Assembly (NCBI GenBank): GCA_963780805.1
Contig: CAWADP010000006.1
Coordinates: 434,001-498,000, forward strand
Origin: JASHVB01 sp963780805
GTDB lineage: Bacteria > Pseudomonadota > Alphaproteobacteria > Acetobacterales > Acetobacteraceae
Length of the DNA stretch: 64,000 nt
Reading direction: 5' to 3'
Both the position numbers and the translations under genes were made by a program. Under the pieces are notes generated by a model that was not told the DNA's origin, did not search any database, and saw only the letters and a list, made by a program, of their open reading frames with translations. Positions 25,350 to 33,447 of this stretch are shown in pieces (positions within the stretch are counted from its first letter, which is position 1; each line of letters opens with the position of its first letter).

Positions 25350-25838
25350 TCACCTGTCCCCGGAAAACCGCGCGAACGACCGGGCCAGCACTTCGTAGAT
25401 CGGCCGCTTGAAATCGACCGCCAGCTCCGGCAGCTCGGCCAGTTCCGCCCAACGCCAGGCATCGAATTCCGGATGCGGATCGACGTCCAGCCTGATGTCC
25501 GAATCCTGCCCGGTGAAGCGCAGCGCGAACCAACGCTGGCGTTGGCCGCGATAACGCCCCCGCAGCGCCACGCCGAGCAGATGCGGCGGCAGATCGTAGG
25601 TCAGCCACTCCGGGTGCTCCGCCAGGATCTCGGCGTGGCCGGTGCCGATCTCCTCCGCCAGTTCGCGCAGCACGGCGGAGCGCGGGTCCTCGTCGTCGTC
25701 GATGCCGCCCTGCGGCAATTGCCAGCCGCCGGGGGCGCCCTCGGCATTCGGCAGGTCGGCGCGGCGGGCAACCAACACGCGGCCGTCGCGGTTGAACAAC
25801 ACGGCACCGACGTTGGGGCGGTAGGGCAGGGGGTTCAT
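25350..25838 (-). CDS. rppH: RNA pyrophosphohydrolase (Nudix)
   Basis: A 162-residue Nudix hydrolase that removes pyrophosphate from 5'-triphosphorylated mRNA and so triggers decay. The N-terminus YRPNVGAVLFNRDGRVLVAR and the Nudix box (GGIDDDEDPRSAVLRELAEE, about residues 44-63, then IG) are intact. The RppH-specific WLTYDLPPHL and FDAWRWAELAELPELAVDFK are present. It lies 11 bp downstream of the deacetylase-like gene on the same strand, the standard alphaproteobacterial order ctpA, deacetylase-like, rppH. Confidence 0.95.
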   Translation of the reverse strand: MNPLPYRPNVGAVLFNRDGRVLVARRADLPNAEGAPGGWQLPQGGIDDDEDPRSAVLRELAEEIGTGHAEILAEHPEWLTYDLPPHLLGVALRGRYRGQRQRWFALRFTGQDSDIRLDVDPHPEFDAWRWAELAELPELAVDFKRPIYEVLARSFARFSGDR

Positions 25839-25848
25839 CGATTGGCGC

Positions 25849-26907
25849 TCATTGGCCGGATGCTGCCACTTCCGCCGGAGGCCGCACCAGGGCGCTCACC
25901 GGCGCCAGTGCCAGGCCACGGTTCAGCAGCCCGTTCGCCCAGGCGGCGAGGTGCTGCACCACCACCGGGCTCGGTTCCCCAACCAACCCCAGCGATTCGC
26001 CCTTGTCGTGCGCCATCAGCTCCAGTCGCGCCAGCTTCACGTCGATGTCGTCCGGCGGTTCGTCGACCACGAGGTCCACGTCCGTGCTCCAAACCTGGTT
26101 CTGCACCGCCTGGCCACCCGCGTCCGCCGGCCGGGCGTCCACGTACAGCAAGCCGCGGTGGGCGATCTCGGCCAGCGCCGGCGCCATCTGCTTCGCCATG
26201 CCGGCGAACCGTTCGCCCCGCAGCTCACCGCCCAAGGCGTTGGTGACGCCGACATACCCTTGCAAGTGCGCCATCAGCCAGCGCAGCCGGTCGAGGTTGT
26301 CGGTGGACGAGAGGCTGGTCATCAGCGCCCTCGGCCCGGGATCGTTCTGTGGGAACGCCTGTGGCTCCATCGGGATCGAGAGCAGGTATTCATGATCGGC
26401 CAGTCGCGCCGCGGCGAGCAAGGGGGCGAGCTGTGTCGCGTAAGGCGAGACCGCCAGGGTAACGGGGCCAGGCAGGTCGTGGATGGCCTTCTCGCTGTCG
26501 GCGCGGTTCAGGCCGATGCCTGCCAGCAGGATGCCGATGCGCGGCCGGCGGTTGCTCTGGTCGAATCCGGCGGCATAAACCTGCATCGGCCGTCGCCCGT
26601 CCTCGGCGATGCGCGGCAACATGTCGGAGGCGCCACCAGGTCCGGGTTCCAAAAGGGCGGGATCGGGGTCGGCGATCGGGCCAGGGGTATCGCGGCCGGG
26701 GCGGTCGGCGGGGGGCGCATCCACGTGGCGTGTCACCAGCGGTGGCGGCGCGGGCCTGGCGGCGGCGACCCTGGCGGGGGGCGCGGGCTTCGGAGCGCGT
26801 GACGGTGGGGGCAGCGGCCCCAGGGTCTGCAGCACGACCGTGCCGCCGGCCATCAGCAGCAGGATTGCCAGCCAAAAGGCGCCCAGGCCACGCCAACCGG
26901 TCAGCAC
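25849..26907 (-). CDS. Divergent polysaccharide deacetylase family protein (DUF610/YibQ type)
   Basis: A protein of about 352 residues with an N-terminal membrane anchor (GLGAFWLAILLLMAGGTVVL), a Pro/Ala-rich periplasmic linker and a catalytic-like barrel. The barrel shows RPRIGILLAGIGLNRADSEK, GPVTLAVSPYATQLAPLLAA, EYLLSIPMEPQAFPQNDPGP and GLLYVDARPADAGG, all in the YibQ pattern. The expected DDxG is AGIG here, so a usual metal ligand is missing. The GTG at 26907 is chosen as start because upstream sequence is Arg/Ser-rich. It is part of the ctpA-rppH operon, and cell-envelope work is likely. Confidence 0.82.
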   Translation of the reverse strand: MLTGWRGLGAFWLAILLLMAGGTVVLQTLGPLPPPSRAPKPAPPARVAAARPAPPPLVTRHVDAPPADRPGRDTPGPIADPDPALLEPGPGGASDMLPRIAEDGRRPMQVYAAGFDQSNRRPRIGILLAGIGLNRADSEKAIHDLPGPVTLAVSPYATQLAPLLAAARLADHEYLLSIPMEPQAFPQNDPGPRALMTSLSSTDNLDRLRWLMAHLQGYVGVTNALGGELRGERFAGMAKQMAPALAEIAHRGLLYVDARPADAGGQAVQNQVWSTDVDLVVDEPPDDIDVKLARLELMAHDKGESLGLVGEPSPVVVQHLAAWANGLLNRGLALAPVSALVRPPAEVAASGQ

Positions 26908-27022
26908 GCGCGCCTCCGCTGGATGGTGGAGGAGGTGGAAGGCGAAGAGGGACGCTCCGGCCCCTACTTCCGTCCTCTCTTGCGTCCCTCCGTCCCTACC
27001 GTCTCTCCCACCTCTCAATCCG

Positions 27023-28432
27023 TCAGTTCGATGTAACAGTCTTCTGCGCCGCCATCGCCTTGGCCAGGACGATCGCCTCCTGCAACTGGAAGTCCGTCGT
27101 GTCCGGCTTGGCCGGATCGAATTTCGGGAAAGCGGCCGGCGGCTTGTCGGGGATCTCCTTGGCGATCGGCGGCAGGTCGGTGCGCGGCGCAATCGACACC
27201 TGGCCGGTGCCGCCCTGGTTCTTGATCGTGCCGTTCAGATCCGACTCATGCTCCGGCCCAAAATGCGCCACCTCTTCGCGCGTCTCGGCCACGTGCACGT
27301 CCGGCTCGATGCCCAATCCCTGGATCGATCGCCCGGACGGCGTGTAGTAGCGCGCGGTCGTCAGCCGCATCGCGCCGTTGCCGGGCAGCGGGATCACCGT
27401 CTGCACCGAGCCCTTGCCGAAGGTGCGGGTGCCCAGCAGCAGGGCCCGGTGGTGGTCCTGCAACGCGCCGGACACGATCTCCGACGACGAGGCCGAGCCG
27501 TTGTTCACCAACAACACCAGCGGGGTTCCGGGGATGATGTCCTCGCCCTTGGCGTCCCAGCGCTGGCTGTCCTCGGGGTGGCGGGCGCGGGTGGAGACGA
27601 TCTCGCCCTGGTCCACGAAATCCGAGGAGACCGCCACCGCCTGATCCAGCAACCCGCCCGGGTCGTTGCGCAGGTCCAGGATCAGCGCGGTCAGCTTGCC
27701 GCCCGCTTGCTGCTTCAGCGACTTCACCGCCGCCCGCAGGGCGGGGTCCGCCTGTTCGGTGAACTGGCTCAACCGGACATAGCCGATGTGGTCCGGCTCC
27801 ATCCGCGACTTCACCACCTGGATGTGGATGATCTCGCGCAGCAAGGATTGCTCGATCGGCTTGTCGATGCCCTCGCGCTTGATGGTCAGGGTGATCTTGG
27901 AGTTCGGCGGGCCGCGCATGTGGTCCACCGCGTCGTTCAGGCTCATGCCCTCGACCGTTTTGCCGTCGATCGCGGTGATGATGTCGCCGGGCTTGATGCC
28001 GGCCTTGGCGGCGGGAGTGTCGTCGATCGGCGAGATCACCTTGATGAAGCCGCCCTCCTGGGTGACCTCGATGCCCAGGCCGCCGAACTCGCCCTTGGTC
28101 TGCACCTGCATGTCGCGGAACGCCTTGGCGTCCATGTAGCCGCTATGCGGGTCCAGGCCGGTGAGCATGCCGTTCAGGGCATTGTCCACCAGGTCCTTGT
28201 CGGTGACCGGGTCGACGTAATCGGCGCGCACCCGCTCGAACACGTCGCCGAACAGGGTGAGCAAGCGGTAGGTGTCGCTGCGGGACTCGTCCTGCGCCAG
28301 AGCGGTGGGGATGCCGACATGCACGCCGAGCCAACCGGTAGCGGGAAAGGCCGCGGCCCCGGCCAGGAAGGCGGCGCCGACCAGCAAGGAGGTCCGCAGT
28401 CGGCCGTGAGAACGGCGGGAACGCACTTCCAT
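27023..28432 (-). CDS. ctpA: C-terminal processing peptidase (S41 family)
   Basis: Periplasmic serine protease of about 469 residues. An N-terminal signal or anchor (LLVGAAFLAGAAAFPATGWL) is followed by DTYRLLTLFGDVFERVRADY, a PDZ domain (GLGIEVTQEGGFIKVISPID, KPGDIITAIDG) and the S41 core. The catalytic Ser is in NNGSASSSEIVSGALQD and the Lys in GTRTFGKGSVQTVIPL, the standard Ser-Lys dyad. A long C-terminal extension is rich in Pro and Asp. The start MEVRSRRSHGRLRT gives a normal anchor. Typically upstream of the deacetylase-like gene, as here. Confidence 0.95.
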   Translation of the reverse strand: MEVRSRRSHGRLRTSLLVGAAFLAGAAAFPATGWLGVHVGIPTALAQDESRSDTYRLLTLFGDVFERVRADYVDPVTDKDLVDNALNGMLTGLDPHSGYMDAKAFRDMQVQTKGEFGGLGIEVTQEGGFIKVISPIDDTPAAKAGIKPGDIITAIDGKTVEGMSLNDAVDHMRGPPNSKITLTIKREGIDKPIEQSLLREIIHIQVVKSRMEPDHIGYVRLSQFTEQADPALRAAVKSLKQQAGGKLTALILDLRNDPGGLLDQAVAVSSDFVDQGEIVSTRARHPEDSQRWDAKGEDIIPGTPLVLLVNNGSASSSEIVSGALQDHHRALLLGTRTFGKGSVQTVIPLPGNGAMRLTTARYYTPSGRSIQGLGIEPDVHVAETREEVAHFGPEHESDLNGTIKNQGGTGQVSIAPRTDLPPIAKEIPDKPPAAFPKFDPAKPDTTDFQLQEAIVLAKAMAAQKTVTSN

Positions 28433-28668
28433 TCGCTTTTCCTTCGCACGCCCAGAGGGGCGGGTGACTTGGCCAGGGATCAGGGAAGTCACCTTTTCGC
28501 GCGGACCGGGCGCCAAAGTCCAGCGGACAATTTTTACGTGTCGCATGGCGAACGTTGTAGTCGTGGAGCGGCCGGGGGCGGGCGACAGGGTGCGTCATGG
28601 GTGCCTCCTGGCGCGTGGTCAAGCCGGCCCCATCTCCGCAGCATCAACCCCACGGAAAGGACCCAGCG

Positions 28669-29382
28669 ATGCCCAATGGCCAAACCCGGGTCGCCCTCGT
28701 CACCGGCGGCGCTCGAGGTATCGGCGCCGCCATCGCCGCACGCCTGGCGCAGGACGGCTATCGCACCATCGCGGCCGACATCGCTCCGTCCGAGACGGCC
28801 CCGCCCAACGGCCGCGCCGTCGCCTGCGACGTCGCCGACGAGGCCGCCGTCACCGCGTTGCTGCACGACGTGCGCGCGACCGAGGGCCGCCTGGACGCCC
28901 TGGTCTGCAACGCCGGCATCAATGTCCGCAAGCCGCTCGCTGCGCTGTCGCTGGCCGAGTGGTCGCGTGTCCTGGCCATCAACCTGACCAGCACCTTCCT
29001 GCTCGTCCGCGCCGCGGAGCCACTGCTGCGCGCGGCAAGCGGCGCGGTGGTCACCATCGCCTCGACCCGCGCCCGCATGTCGGAAGCCGATACCGAAGCC
29101 TATGCCGCATCCAAAGGCGGACTGGTGGCGCTGACGCATGCCCTGGCGATCAGTCTGGGGCCGGACGTGCGGGTGAACTGCATCAGTCCTGGCTGGATCT
29201 TCACCAAGGGCGACCCGCCACGGCCGGAGGACCACGCCTTCCATCCCGTGGGCCGCGTCGGCACGCCGGAGGACGTGGCAGCGATGGCGGCCTTCCTGCT
29301 GGGGCCGGACAGCGGCTTCGTCACCGGGACCGAATTCGTCATCGACGGCGGGGTGACGCGGAAGATGATCTACCCGGGGTGA
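28669..29382 (+). CDS. Short-chain dehydrogenase/reductase (SDR)
   Basis: A 237-residue classical SDR. It has VALVTGGARGIGAAIAARLA, CDVADEAAV, VCNAGINVRKPL (usual NNAG), VVTIASTRARMSEADTEAYA with the catalytic Ser and Tyr, SKGG for the Lys, and FVTGTEFVIDGGVTRKMIYP at the end. A Shine-Dalgarno-like GGAAAGGA precedes the ATG at 28669. The NAD(P)-dependent reaction substrate cannot be told. The gene is divergent from ctpA. Confidence 0.88.
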   Translation: MPNGQTRVALVTGGARGIGAAIAARLAQDGYRTIAADIAPSETAPPNGRAVACDVADEAAVTALLHDVRATEGRLDALVCNAGINVRKPLAALSLAEWSRVLAINLTSTFLLVRAAEPLLRAASGAVVTIASTRARMSEADTEAYAASKGGLVALTHALAISLGPDVRVNCISPGWIFTKGDPPRPEDHAFHPVGRVGTPEDVAAMAAFLLGPDSGFVTGTEFVIDGGVTRKMIYPG

Positions 29383-29555
29383 GCAGCGGTGCGTCGGGTA
29401 ATAAGTGCGGCCACAATCGGCTGCTCGATCCCCGTTCGGAGAGGAAGCAAGCCGACGCAAAAGAAGCCGCCGCGACTGCCGGCCGATGGGCCGCGGAGCT
29501 TGGGGGACTTGTCTTGCGGACATGTCTCGCAGGCTTGACCCATGGACGATTTGGA

Positions 29556-29625
29556 CTTGAGCGGAATCGCGACGGCGGGACCAGCCATGCGGACCTTGAG
29601 CGGAATCGCGACGGCGGGGCCAGCC
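29556..29625. repeat. Direct repeat, 31-bp copies at 39-bp period
   Basis: Two near-identical 31-bp segments (29556-29586 and 29595-29625) beginning CTTGAGCGGAATCGCGACGG, differing by one base. They lie in the 290-bp gap between the SDR gene and a convergent unknown gene. A short frame across them would read LSGIATAGPAMRT repeated, but has no other support. Confidence 0.75.
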
Positions 29626-29674
29626 GTCGCCGGCCCCGTGCGCGACATCGCGATGGTGCGTCCAACCCGCAGGT

Positions 29675-30454
29675 TCAGGGCGGGCGGGCGCAGGCAGGCG
29701 TCAGCCCCGCAAACGGCGGCGGTTGCCAAGGCGGCGCCGGTTCCATCATCCATATTTCGGGGGACAGGTCGGGATTGAATCGCCACCGCATGTCGCGGAT
29801 CAAGAGACGCACGTGGTCGCCGCCGTAGCAGTTGATGGCGTCCTTCAGCTCGTTCCACGTCGCACGGTCGTAGTCGCAGTCCAGGACGCGGAGATCCTCG
29901 ACGATATCGGCGATGACAGCGCCCTCGGGACGAGCGCGGACCTCGGCCGCGGCTTCCTCCATCGTGGGCACGTGGTTGGGGTCGTGCCACCAGGGCGGGG
30001 CCTTGGCGTCCCCGGCGGCCGGCGGGCCGGAGCGCGGATTGCCGGGGGACGACAGGCGAATGGCGGTTGGACCGCGCAGCTCATGGCCGCCGGCGGCACG
30101 CTCGCGGAGCCAGGCTTCGAGCGCGGCGGCGCGCATCAGGCCGCGGGTGAGGCGGCGGAGGATCACGCCGAGATCGGGGGTTTGGAACCAATAGACGAGC
30201 GTCCGGGCCAGTGGCTCGGCGGGATGCTCGCGAACCGTGGTGGCGAGCAGGGTGCCATAGGCGATGAGCCAGCGGACGATGCTGATGACGCGGCCGATGC
30301 CGCTGGGTTCGGCGGGGGCGATGGCGGGCTGATCGGGATGGGCGATGGGAGCGGATTGTGCCGCGGGTGCGGGGGACGCGGTGGTGCCTCGGTCGGCCCG
30401 ACTGGGATCGGGCTGGAGGGTAGGGACGACGGGAAGGGAGAGGGTGGTAGACAC
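29675..30454 (-). CDS. Hypothetical protein, lineage-type family A, possibly leaderless
   Basis: A protein of about 259 residues. A Pro-rich N-terminus is followed by an amphipathic/hydrophobic segment (ISIVRWLIAYGTLLATTV), LARTLVYWFQTPDLGVILRR, and a C-terminal part with ARPEGAVIADIVEDLRVLDC and ATWNELKDAINCYGGDHVRL. No known domain. The longer frame from 30478 would put the start codon inside a strong promoter, so the GTG at 30454 is preferred; it is at or next to the predicted transcription start. A weakly similar protein is encoded at 35307-36002, suggesting a small paralogous family. Confidence 0.65.
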   Translation of the reverse strand: MSTTLSLPVVPTLQPDPSRADRGTTASPAPAAQSAPIAHPDQPAIAPAEPSGIGRVISIVRWLIAYGTLLATTVREHPAEPLARTLVYWFQTPDLGVILRRLTRGLMRAAALEAWLRERAAGGHELRGPTAIRLSSPGNPRSGPPAAGDAKAPPWWHDPNHVPTMEEAAAEVRARPEGAVIADIVEDLRVLDCDYDRATWNELKDAINCYGGDHVRLLIRDMRWRFNPDLSPEIWMMEPAPPWQPPPFAGLTPACARPP

Positions 30455-30461
30455 GAGAGGA

Positions 30462-30491
30462 ATAAAAGCACATACCACGGGGTGGTGTCAA
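30462..30491 (-). promoter_or_regulatory. Sigma-70-type promoter (TTGACA - 18 bp - TTTTAT)
   Basis: Reading on the minus strand, a perfect -35 TTGACA (30491-30486) is separated by 18 bp from TTTTAT (30467-30462). The predicted start point is around 30455, directly at the GTG of the hypothetical gene. The region is AT-rich compared with the surroundings. Confidence 0.6.
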
Positions 30492-30501
30492 ATGAATTTT
30501 T

Positions 30502-31068
30502 TCATGGATGGGGTGACGGTTGGCCTGCCCGTGCCCTCATGTCTGCCGACATGAACGGATTGCGGATGGGACGCCGGCAGCCAGCTGTCGTCGCACGTTG
30601 CGCCAGTATTTCGGCACTTTCCGCGACCAGGCGGCGCGCTGTCTCGATCGCTTGCGCCAGATCATCGAACGTCCCCTTCAGCGTCTCGCTGGATGCCTGG
30701 ACTCGCTCGATGTTGTCCTTCGCCCGCCGAATGATGCCCAGGGTTTCCCTCGCCAGTTTGTCCAACAGGAAGGGCTTCGGCAGATACAGGTATCCATAAC
30801 GCCTGCACATCACCATCGCATCCGGGTGCGCTGGAATGAGCAGGACAGGGATCTGCCGGTCGGCCGCGTGTTCGGCGAGTGCAAAGCCGCTGATGCCGGG
30901 CAGGTCTGCTTCCAGAATCGCAGCATCCAGATGCGTGCTATTCATCGCTTCTAATGCAGTAGAGCCGGTACGGGTGGAAAGGACGTGGGCACCGCAAAGC
31001 TTTTCCAGGGCCGCCGCTATCGTATCGCAGATCAACGCCTCGCGATCGGCAACCATCAATTGGAGCAC
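30502..31068 (-). CDS. Response-regulator receiver-domain protein, atypical phosphoacceptor site
   Basis: A 188-residue protein: one receiver domain (MVADREALICDTIAAALEKL to KPFLLDKLARETLG) and a short C-terminal helical extension without DNA-binding motif. The phosphoacceptor region reads AAILEADLPGISG, with Glu where the Asp is normally found, and the conserved Lys is kept in LPKPFLL. The usual Thr/Ser position in VLLIPAHPD is also changed. Such pseudo-receivers often act without phosphorylation. GTG at 31068 is chosen because AGGAGG lies nine bases upstream (31083-31078); the frame is open to 31104. No histidine kinase is adjacent. Confidence 0.75.
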   Translation of the reverse strand: MLQLMVADREALICDTIAAALEKLCGAHVLSTRTGSTALEAMNSTHLDAAILEADLPGISGFALAEHAADRQIPVLLIPAHPDAMVMCRRYGYLYLPKPFLLDKLARETLGIIRRAKDNIERVQASSETLKGTFDDLAQAIETARRLVAESAEILAQRATTAGCRRPIRNPFMSADMRARAGQPSPHP

Positions 31069-31367
31069 AGCACCAATCCTCCTGGTTAAATTGTAGCAAT
31101 ACACGGTTTATACAACCATGAGTAGATAAACGTCGTTCACGATTCTGCGATGATCCGGTGAGGCCGGGCGGATGGGATATGGCAGGCCTGGAGCCGAAGC
31201 CGGTTGTCATCCAGCTGATTTTGCGGCCATCGATAAGCGCAGCCCAATTCGCCGCCATCATAGCCGCCATCATATCGGTGATCGGTGGATTGCGCTGCGC
31301 CTGTCTGCGCCAGGGCGCCACGGGGGCGCCACCGGGGCGCCATCCGTCAGTCGTTGCCATACGCCGG

Positions 31368-33389
31368 TCACGCCACCGCGGGCATCGGCAGCGTCTGGTT
31401 CGACGCCAGCTCCGGCAGCAGGGGCAGCAGCGCGCCCAGGTCGCGCTCCGCCATGCAGACCAGGTAGTGTGGCGCGGCGGGGGTCTCGTCCGGAGATTCC
31501 GGCAGCGGCAGACCGTTGTCGCCCAGGGGCAATGCGGTCAACCCGAGATCGCCATACACCTTCAGCAGGCCGGGGCCGGCGCGCCAGAAGGCGGGGTCCC
31601 GACCCTCCTGCTGCGCCAGGTCACGCAGGCGCCAGATCACCGAAATTCGGTCGGTCGCGGCGCCGCCGGGATCGCCAAGGCCGAGCAATACCCGGCCGCA
31701 GCGGCGGAAGGGGATGCCGGCGCGCTCCGACTCGCCCAGTACCAATCCATCCGCGTCGCGCGGGGGAACCACGCCGAGCGCCGCCAGCCGACCGCGCGCC
31801 GCGGCGTCCCAGGGCAGCCAACGCACCCGGCCGGGGCGCAGCAGGCGCCAGATCGCGAGCAGGCCCAGGATGACCGCCAGAGCCACCGTGAGGCGCAGCG
31901 AGTTCGGCAGATCTCGCGACATCACCACGGCCCACCAGGCGTTGTTGACCAGCCGGTGCGTGTAGGGGCGGGTGACCGCCAGCGCGAGCAAGCAGATCGC
32001 CAGCACCACCAGCGAGAGCGCCGTGGAACGTTCCAGCGGACCGCTAAGCAAACGGGCGTGGCGATAGAAGCAGGCGCGGAACGGCGCCACCAGCAGCGCG
32101 GTCAGCAGCAAGATGCAGGTGACCCAGAGCCGGTCGCCCTGGGTGGCGGTGAAGGCGGCTCCCGCCATCAGCAGCAGCAGCGTCAGTCCCCAGGCCAGGT
32201 TCACCCGGTGCGACAGGCCGATCGCCATCACCACCAGGCCGGCGCCGATCAACGAGGGCACGAACTGCCCCGCCTGGACGGCAAGGCCGGCCACGTCCGG
32301 ATCCATCCAGGAGAAGTCGGGCCGCGGCGCCAGCACGCCAAGGCACAGCAGCAGGACGCCGCACAGCGCCACGGAACTGGTGCCGGAGGCGACGGCGAAG
32401 TCCGGCTCGCTCCAGCGGGCGATGGTCTGCATGGCGGGCACTGTGGCGGCGCGCTGCCACAGCATGCCGCCGCGCAGCAGGATCTCGTTGCCGGCGAACA
32501 GGGAACCGGCGAGGAACAGCGGGATGACGTAGTAGTAGAGGCGAAACACGACGATGGCGCCGACGATGCGGGGGGCGTCGAGATAGGGGTGCAGGCCCAG
32601 CAGCATGGCGGTGTCGAATACGCCGATGCCGCCCGGGATGTTGGCCGCGAGCCCGGCGGTGTAGGAGGCGACGTAGATGCCCAGGAAGATCACCCAGGTC
32701 AAATGCGGGACGGGCGGCAGCAACTGGTAGAAGATGGTGGCGGTGATCGCCACGTCGGCGGTGGCGAGCATGACCTGCAGCACCGCCATGCGCATGCCGG
32801 GAAGCTCGATGGTCTGGTTGAACAAGTGCAGGCGGCGTTGCAGGCGCGCGAAGATGACGTAGCCGGCGACGATCGCCCATAGCAGTGCGCCGGCGGCATA
32901 CATCGCCGCGGGCGGCAGGTGGGTGCCGAACCAGGGCACGGCACGAGGTTCCAAGAACAGAATGGCGCCGCCGAGCACCATGCCGCCGAGGCCGAAGGTG
33001 AGGCTGCAGAACGCCACGGTCTTGGCGATCTGGGTCGGCGTCAGGCCCCAGTGGGCGTAGAGCCGGAAGCGCACCGCCGCGCCGGACACGGCAGCAAACC
33101 CCAGGTTGTGCGAAAGCGCATAGGCGCAGAAGGAGGCGAAAGCGACGCGCAGGTAGGCGACCTTGTGGCCGGAATAGATGGTGCCCAGCCGGTCGTAGAA
33201 GGTCAGCACGAAGTAGGACAGCACCGTCCAGCCGGCCGAGAATACCAGCGCGCGCGGCGGGATCGCCTTCAACGCGGCGCCGATGTCGCGAAGGCGCAGG
33301 TGGCGGAACTCGCGCTGCACCAGGTAGATCGCGCCGATCAGCAGCACGACGCCGAGCAGGGCGGGCAATTGGCGGAGCCATGTCTTCAT
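31368..33389 (-). CDS. MprF-like membrane protein (LPG synthase/flippase) with short C-terminal domain
   Basis: A 673-residue polytopic membrane protein. The first about 530 residues carry a dozen or more hydrophobic spans with family features: NLGFAAVSGAAVRFRLYAHW, GLTPTQIAKTVAFCSLTFGL, IPGGIGVFDTAMLLGLHPYL. A cytoplasmic part follows (LGVVPPRDADGLVLGESERA, VLLGLGDPGG, VIWRLRDLAQQEGRDPAFWR), resembling the first half of the DUF2156 aminoacyl-transferase domain of MprF. It then ends about 60 residues later, so the usual catalytic GNAT-like second half is missing. The protein may translocate lipids without lysinylating them, or the 3' end may be lost. It overlaps no other gene and lies 58 bp from lysK. 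Confidence 0.82.
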   Translation of the reverse strand: MKTWLRQLPALLGVVLLIGAIYLVQREFRHLRLRDIGAALKAIPPRALVFSAGWTVLSYFVLTFYDRLGTIYSGHKVAYLRVAFASFCAYALSHNLGFAAVSGAAVRFRLYAHWGLTPTQIAKTVAFCSLTFGLGGMVLGGAILFLEPRAVPWFGTHLPPAAMYAAGALLWAIVAGYVIFARLQRRLHLFNQTIELPGMRMAVLQVMLATADVAITATIFYQLLPPVPHLTWVIFLGIYVASYTAGLAANIPGGIGVFDTAMLLGLHPYLDAPRIVGAIVVFRLYYYVIPLFLAGSLFAGNEILLRGGMLWQRAATVPAMQTIARWSEPDFAVASGTSSVALCGVLLLCLGVLAPRPDFSWMDPDVAGLAVQAGQFVPSLIGAGLVVMAIGLSHRVNLAWGLTLLLLMAGAAFTATQGDRLWVTCILLLTALLVAPFRACFYRHARLLSGPLERSTALSLVVLAICLLALAVTRPYTHRLVNNAWWAVVMSRDLPNSLRLTVALAVILGLLAIWRLLRPGRVRWLPWDAAARGRLAALGVVPPRDADGLVLGESERAGIPFRRCGRVLLGLGDPGGAATDRISVIWRLRDLAQQEGRDPAFWRAGPGLLKVYGDLGLTALPLGDNGLPLPESPDETPAAPHYLVCMAERDLGALLPLLPELASNQTLPMPAVA

Positions 33390-33447
33390 GCTCGCCGGAA
33401 CCCCCGTGCGAGGCGTCCGCCGAGGCATTGGCCGGCGCGGCATTCGG

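Noticed and set aside
26609..28987. A 792-codon plus-strand frame
   Set aside because: Antisense to the deacetylase-like gene and ctpA, which are both well supported.
31158..32882. A 574-codon plus-strand frame rich in Gln, His and Arg
   Set aside because: Antisense to the MprF-like gene; no domain and typical shadow composition.
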